Origin: Oscillospiraceae bacterium
GTDB lineage: Bacteria > Bacillota > Clostridia > Oscillospirales > Oscillospiraceae
Direction of reading: 5' to 3'
Length of the DNA stretch: 64,000 nucleotides
NCBI GenBank assembly: GCA_017458335.1
Contig: JAFTFT010000038.1
Coordinates: 1 to 64,000, forward strand
This document shows positions 61,401 through 64,000 of this stretch, piece by piece. Every line of letters begins with the position of its first letter. Within the stretch, counting starts at the first letter, position 1. A program made the position numbers and the translations under genes. Under the pieces are notes generated by a model. That model made no database searches. It saw nothing but the letters and a program-made list of their open reading frames with translations, and was not told where the DNA came from.

Positions 61401-64000
61401 CGAGCAGCCGGAATTTAGCTCCGTCCAGACCACCTTCCATGTGATTGGCCGCATACTTCAACAAACGAATACGAACTCGTTCTGCTGTCCCATCGCCTCT
61501 GACAGCGACCACGCGGTCCTGAGTAATGGTCTTGCTATGTCCCTGCATATAAGCCGTGTTTGTGATTGACTGGGCGCTGCCCGGATCTCCGATGATACCG
61601 GCATTGTACTTGATAACCACATGTGTCTCATCAGGAATATTGAACGTACCGACATTGCTTCGGAAATCCCATGTGACGTCACTGGACCGATCTTCGCCAT
61701 TTTTGTTGGTCGCCGTCACAGTAATGGTACCGAAGTCTATTGACAGATTCTTTGAGTAAGTATCTGTCATTGTCATGTTATCACCGTTATTAAGCATAAG
61801 CTTATCCGGGTTGATCGTTATCGTATACTGTTCGTAGGTAACACCAGTGTAGGCATCAGTTTTCTGCTCTGATGTCTTGTCGATGAAATCATATTCGTAC
61901 TTGAAATCAAGCTCGTCCGTGGAGTCTCCGTACTTTGCAACATTGCTGAATACATATTCCCCATCTTCCAGAGCAAGCTGTTTGATCCGATCCCAGGCAT
62001 TCTGGTCTTTAGGAATAAGGTTATATTCCACCATGTAGAAAGAATAATAAGCCTTATCATCCATGGGAATGTTGGTCGCAGTGAAAGTGACCTTACCATT
62101 GCCTTCCACAAACGTCAGATCACTGGCATTTTCAATTTGCTCATCATGTGCGTATTTTTTATTCCCATTACCGCCCCAGAACTGAGGGGCCTTGTTTGTG
62201 TCCATGGGATCAGGTACATAAACCTTAAAGAGATCGGTATCAAAGTAGTCTTCGATGACAACAGGGTCTTCCTTTACTCCTCCTGCGATCACCCGGAACG
62301 TCCACATGGGGTAAGAGACTCCACCAGACTTGCTGCTATCCGTATATTCCGATTCCTTATCAACCGTCTTCTTGTCGCCTGGGCGATACTTGAACACCGT
62401 CTTGTCCATCGGCTCAGACGTCGCAGATTTTTCAACACCGTTGATATCAGCTTTATTGGTATGCTTAATCAGCGCCTCGTCAGCGCCCAATTTTGCCTCT
62501 GCAATCCAGGACTGGCTGTTCTCAGAGGTCAGTTCAATAGTGAATGTGCGCTGGGCCGTAGCATTCAGTCCTGGGTTAGATTTGTCCCCTGTCGCTTTTC
62601 CATCCTTATAAAAGACAAACTCAACCTTGCTGTATCTTTCGTTATCTCCTGCGGTTATTGCCCCTTGATTATCAATAAATTCCTGATAGGTGACAACATC
62701 TACCCATTCGTCGTCCTGCAGTCCCACGATCTTGAAAGAGCCCGCTTTGTATCCATCAACAAAGTATTTGCTGTAGTACTGAAGGCGTGGGAGTGTTTCC
62801 GTCACAACAAACTTATTATAGTCGCCAGGATCCGCCGTAACCGTAATACTCCAGGATGTTTCAGCTTCAGAAACGTCCTGTCTTGTTTTTGAAATGGTAT
62901 ATTTCTGATCTTCCGGCTTGGGGCCTACGTTCGCAGTTCCAGTCGTGTCGCCATTCTTCGTCTCTACGTTGTTCGAGACAGATGTCGGCCCAGACATGCT
63001 ACTGGTGTCAACCGTGGTTTTATAGGTAATCTCATAGGAATAGACGCCGTCTGACTCAGGGATCTGATATGTCCAGCTCTTCTGATTGGCAGGATCAGTA
63101 ATGCCGAGAGCAGCCCATTCAAGCTCCCCACTCCTGCTGGTTACTATAATGCCGTTGGCATCCCTGACCGTCAGGTAGGGCTTGCTGGATGTGTCATAGG
63201 ACATGACAGAGCGCGAACTCTCAGAAATCGAGTCTGTAATGGTGCTCTTGGCAATGGATTCCGTCGGATTTTCATTTACTTTGATCGTCCAGGATACCGT
63301 CTGACTGGTCTCCGAATCAGTGGTTAAACCCGAGGAATACTTGGTGACATTCTTATGCCCAATTTCGCGCTCATAGTGCGTAGCTTCTTTGTCGGGGAAG
63401 TCCTCACTTGTCAGCTTCACGGTATTCCCAGTTTCATCAAAGGTAGCGCTCGTAATGTTATCGATCTTTGATGTGTCAACCTTGCCCCAGTAAGTAATTG
63501 TTATGGTTTCTCCATCCTGCATAGAAACGTTGCTGAGCGAGAATCCTTTATCCGTAAATGTCGGAGCAATCGTCTTTCCGGAGACACTGCTGGTTGCGCT
63601 TGTATTACTCGTGTCAAGCGTAACCGCTGTGCCCTTCACAACGTCATTCAGATTGACAGTTGTCGTACCGTCGGACGTTACGGTAACCGTGTATTTGATT
63701 GCAGGTACATTGTAAGGATTGCCCTCAGCCCCGGCAGCATAGAACTGGCCTGCCTTCTGCACGTTTGCATCATGGTGTTCCTTGCGTGTAATGTCAATAT
63801 CCAGATCCATATCGAAATCGACATGGTTGACATTCTCGTTGAATGTGCCAGTCAAATCAAGGATAATCTTCGTATTGTCAGTCGAAATGAGTTTGCTGAA
63901 GTTCGGATCCTTTGTGTTCCAGGTAAGCTTCAAAGAATTGGTTTCAGGATCGTACACAACTTTGTTCCGATAGACTTTGCCGTCGATACCAAGGCTTAAA
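55435..64000 (-). CDS. Giant LPXTG-anchored Cna-B/SpaA surface adhesin (5' end outside window)
   Basis: At least 2,854 codons, open to the right edge with no start inside the window. Visible order: an N-terminal region of beta-rich domains resembling adhesin head or stalk modules; then about six or more Cna-B/SpaA-type domains. Examples are VRIRLLKYAANHMEGGLDGA, YYVVETKAPEGYVTP, VQVDKKWVNSMG, VNKRWEDADGN, VSKVWLDEDGK and VEKKWVDSNGEK. A pilin-type isopeptide domain (VSFSAKKVFTNGTLSADKLF) lies about midway. The end is IALPQTGG, a hydrophobic helix and RKRKQTA, a class A sortase signal. Extracellular, wall-bound, probably stabilised by Lys-Asn/Asp isopeptide bonds. Ligand unknown. Confidence 0.93.
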   Translation of the reverse strand, partial: LSLGIDGKVYRNKVVYDPETNSLKLTWNTKDPNFSKLISTDNTKIILDLTGTFNENVNHVDFDMDLDIDITRKEHHDANVQKAGQFYAAGAEGNPYNVPAIKYTVTVTSDGTTTVNLNDVVKGTAVTLDTSNTSATSSVSGKTIAPTFTDKGFSLSNVSMQDGETITITYWGKVDTSKIDNITSATFDETGNTVKLTSEDFPDKEATHYEREIGHKNVTKYSSGLTTDSETSQTVSWTIKVNENPTESIAKSTITDSISESSRSVMSYDTSSKPYLTVRDANGIIVTSRSGELEWAALGITDPANQKSWTYQIPESDGVYSYEITYKTTVDTSSMSGPTSVSNNVETKNGDTTGTANVGPKPEDQKYTISKTRQDVSEAETSWSITVTADPGDYNKFVVTETLPRLQYYSKYFVDGYKAGSFKIVGLQDDEWVDVVTYQEFIDNQGAITAGDNERYSKVEFVFYKDGKATGDKSNPGLNATAQRTFTIELTSENSQSWIAEAKLGADEALIKHTNKADINGVEKSATSEPMDKTVFKYRPGDKKTVDKESEYTDSSKSGGVSYPMWTFRVIAGGVKEDPVVIEDYFDTDLFKVYVPDPMDTNKAPQFWGGNGNKKYAHDEQIENASDLTFVEGNGKVTFTATNIPMDDKAYYSFYMVEYNLIPKDQNAWDRIKQLALEDGEYVFSNVAKYGDSTDELDFKYEYDFIDKTSEQKTDAYTGVTYEQYTITINPDKLMLNNGDNMTMTDTYSKNLSIDFGTITVTATNKNGEDRSSDVTWDFRSNVGTFNIPDETHVVIKYNAGIIGDPGSAQSITNTAYMQGHSKTITQDRVVAVRGDGTAERVRIRLLKYAANHMEGGLDGAKFRLLDQDMNPVVDLNGNEIIYTTGTGYLSALGVIHAAGDRLDYTCVEGSGYNTGVYRDDLNEAGKARWDNGTITNPTEDSEKLVTYGDLSAVGMAKLGITLHGGFAEVVLDQNKNGITIKKERTYYLEEVQTPVGPNGEQYEKTYTKYSFLIADEADYTAPGGVYVYHNNDVMTVRNWPEETTTFKISKTFTGNVDLTSEQKAQVTFQIQKKDGDNWVNYPVNVWSDSVTDGNYSSNTFTYGSYGVKSTGSGDSVTYSKGDALFQKGIFTIEELPQGTYRVIETNQNLASEDGKVYSRRTEYMVDGTKQTAVNEENGVEVDATDGKSHDVAITNSYFVNKYDITKVSSDTAQVLGNAEFKIVKVNSDKTETDVKTGLKTNSEGKLEIAYEDNSWGSDFSFDKDTLYYVVETKAPEGYVTPESPVKYYFYFSNEPSGESARWTPGSILPTGETATDLSVGFGSAAVPNRRDVTKTYVQVDKKWVNSMGKDITSTMTDSEAVTVTLYQTSAAPSVGMVITGGDTENAVATTELKTVIIKNGDTEVGKLYALPGDTIQVVAKASSFTGTVQCGVNPYAEAKQLVSNDTTKSWSVKVPNGNTTITVTGATNATIVATDLQSADRVYTMGQSELDGFNGTAYTGAEPVTLNKSNGWTYTFSNLPVADDDGNPYIYYIVESGSFAQNSTSYEIGSKSATVTNTAPDQLEVNKRWEDADGNNVNSTKTDGSITYELYQVENPLGESNEYSATGSYGIDISGLEFKDSGGWNSYSPTVTNFASDGKILEGSTIKVEIVTTNQYNGPLTGTISVTGGTLESDNISLQEHATDDYGNKAFDSRTRTLIISNINGDVKLSGHVIYQKTEATLSVNITLVSEPTNASVDWDGLTKNKIGEVTVTNDNATLTKESAFSDSSIRVTPGTKAWSSLVYNLPTSGTNSSGAKVNYSYYVVEKGSTIPGYKPVTYQVNGETVEKAVGNPGDTAVIINQQDKPQEATGTVSFSAKKVFTNGTLSADKLFSFKLTQVTANNSTTLATAADVVTGEGKIPALKLTAAEEKTTTATSGNEDTVAFTEITFNKNATVDETGEYWFMLEEEVPSDVDSNGVKDGVKYDTTQKWIKVTVEDAGNGTLTVTKDPVAADGGDGTWTNEQLGALKFTKAVTVNGEAIAGDATDTQKQLADGTYTFTVQSGTGIDPAVTKYVQITVTNGVAASYKVADINTDEAWTAAESTTGEWATITDLAEGDYTITETAPTNGTALSGIKRGDAKDDGTYEGDSPVSMVDKKVTVRVTAGDTAAEQTSAQATFTNNKETTELNVSKVWDSTSPSDHPTSVTFKVYRVGYYMDGEDQKPASEGFYPNDETVYTINGSAVTKVSDLPVNGVETVDEQARIVTYTYRVVEQPVKGDVVYWPSYTIDGTSTIIKNTPVGDTDHETEVSVSKVWLDEDGKDASAAHEKDQIEFTLKQVPHATGYVPVTLLYVNADNTLWKQEEIFVKSGSTLSFTFEKGTTLASHHVGVTIGNSAISNVGGRNEKYYYTTPKITDATKITLKLDFSFFGNYDFWGDRVINLGTAYQWTSSVTASSGTLYEDYNTFKTNMLKVDPGKANEGIYTLSKSTLTKSSGTYDGTITGDWAAKFEKLPELQKVGDDYVIFTYEISELKIKLDGGTDQPVGETQVDGYQGETTDYLVQLSENNGMWTITNREKPTVEVEVEKKWVDSNGEKMDPPEGAKITLSVYSGKTEEEATAASNIAVKTVELDGTTDENGEAKKWVATFKDLPKFTDDGTTELVYIVKETSGQSGYEVLYSEDGKATYSKKGEGENAEYSDITNKLSTVDLHILKVKDDGTTPLTGASFTLKQYKDDTYREVEKTWDKQAVSTDEGKEGTLTFTGLAAGYYELEETDSPDGYVKATANPRFQVKLENGKYTVELDSGAKDVTVSYDKATTDATEGTIPKLTVVNHAGIALPQTGGIGTHLFTILGSILTLTSGVVLTLRKRKQTA

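Overview
The window comes from a Gram-positive, low-to-mid GC member of the Bacillota, probably a gut anaerobe of the Erysipelotrichia/Clostridia type. The evidence is RNase J, an XpaC/TelA pair, an ECF-type riboflavin transporter under an FMN riboswitch, strong AGGAGG ribosome sites, near-consensus TTGACA/TATAAT promoters, and LPXTG-anchored Cna-B/SpaA-type surface proteins. The exact genus cannot be fixed from sequence alone. No tRNA, rRNA or CRISPR array was seen.

Layout. 0.2-11.4 kb: small single-gene or two-gene units, many of them secreted, membrane or domain-of-unknown-function proteins (DUF218, NUMOD-type, TPR, nitroreductase, rhodanese, hydrolase, HD, HTH-nuclease-like, esterase, Lin0512, YczE-like), plus a CorA transporter remnant. 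11.6-21.6 kb: housekeeping units: a Y-family DNA polymerase, a TPR/DUF4037 pair, rpe-recR-rnj on the minus strand, and xpaC-telA-(LemA-like) followed by an aminoacyl-tRNA deacylase on the plus strand. 21.7-29.9 kb: one minus-strand operon aroF-tyrA-aroB-aroA-aroC-pheA-aroEK-aroQ. It encodes the whole shikimate pathway plus the committed tyrosine and phenylalanine steps, with overlapping or abutting genes. It is preceded by a promoter, an 18-residue leader peptide with four consecutive Tyr codons followed by Phe, and a terminator with a visible antiterminator partner. This is a textbook attenuator layout. 29.9-34.6 kb: ribU with an FMN riboswitch, a SLOG protein, a J-domain/DUF5685/zinc-ribbon operon, and a D-Ala-D-Ala ligase. 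34.7-39.5 kb: a polyamine uptake operon potA-potB-potCD, with permease and binding protein fused, followed by thrH. Its leader ends in a terminator hairpin. 39.5-41.5 kb: a PfkB kinase and a DUF4428 protein.

41.5-55.4 kb is a scrambled accessory island. It holds complete toxin-antitoxin modules (AbiEi/AbiEii and HipBA, each with clear operators), an AAA_14/DUF4143 ATPase, and a possible acetyltransferase-type pair. It also holds a two-gene restriction-modification-like operon: an EcoRI-family adenine methylase and a DUF262-HNH protein, followed by three small genes. Between these lie repeated debris: at least five broken C-terminal ends of sortase-anchored adhesins, three 3' ends of Rpn/PD-(D/E)XK transposase-like genes joined to adhesin tails at the same position, a metK 3' fragment, a broken HNH gene, and two long direct-repeat pairs. 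One repeat (about 0.66 kb) is a complete transcription unit: promoter, structured leader, a 95-residue protein of unknown function, and a terminator.

55.4-64.0 kb is the 3' part (at least 2,850 codons) of a giant minus-strand LPXTG adhesin. Its gene runs off the right edge. The adhesin tails in the island resemble its end, so the island probably grew by repeated recombination among surface-protein genes, with defence and addiction modules inserted or retained between the copies.
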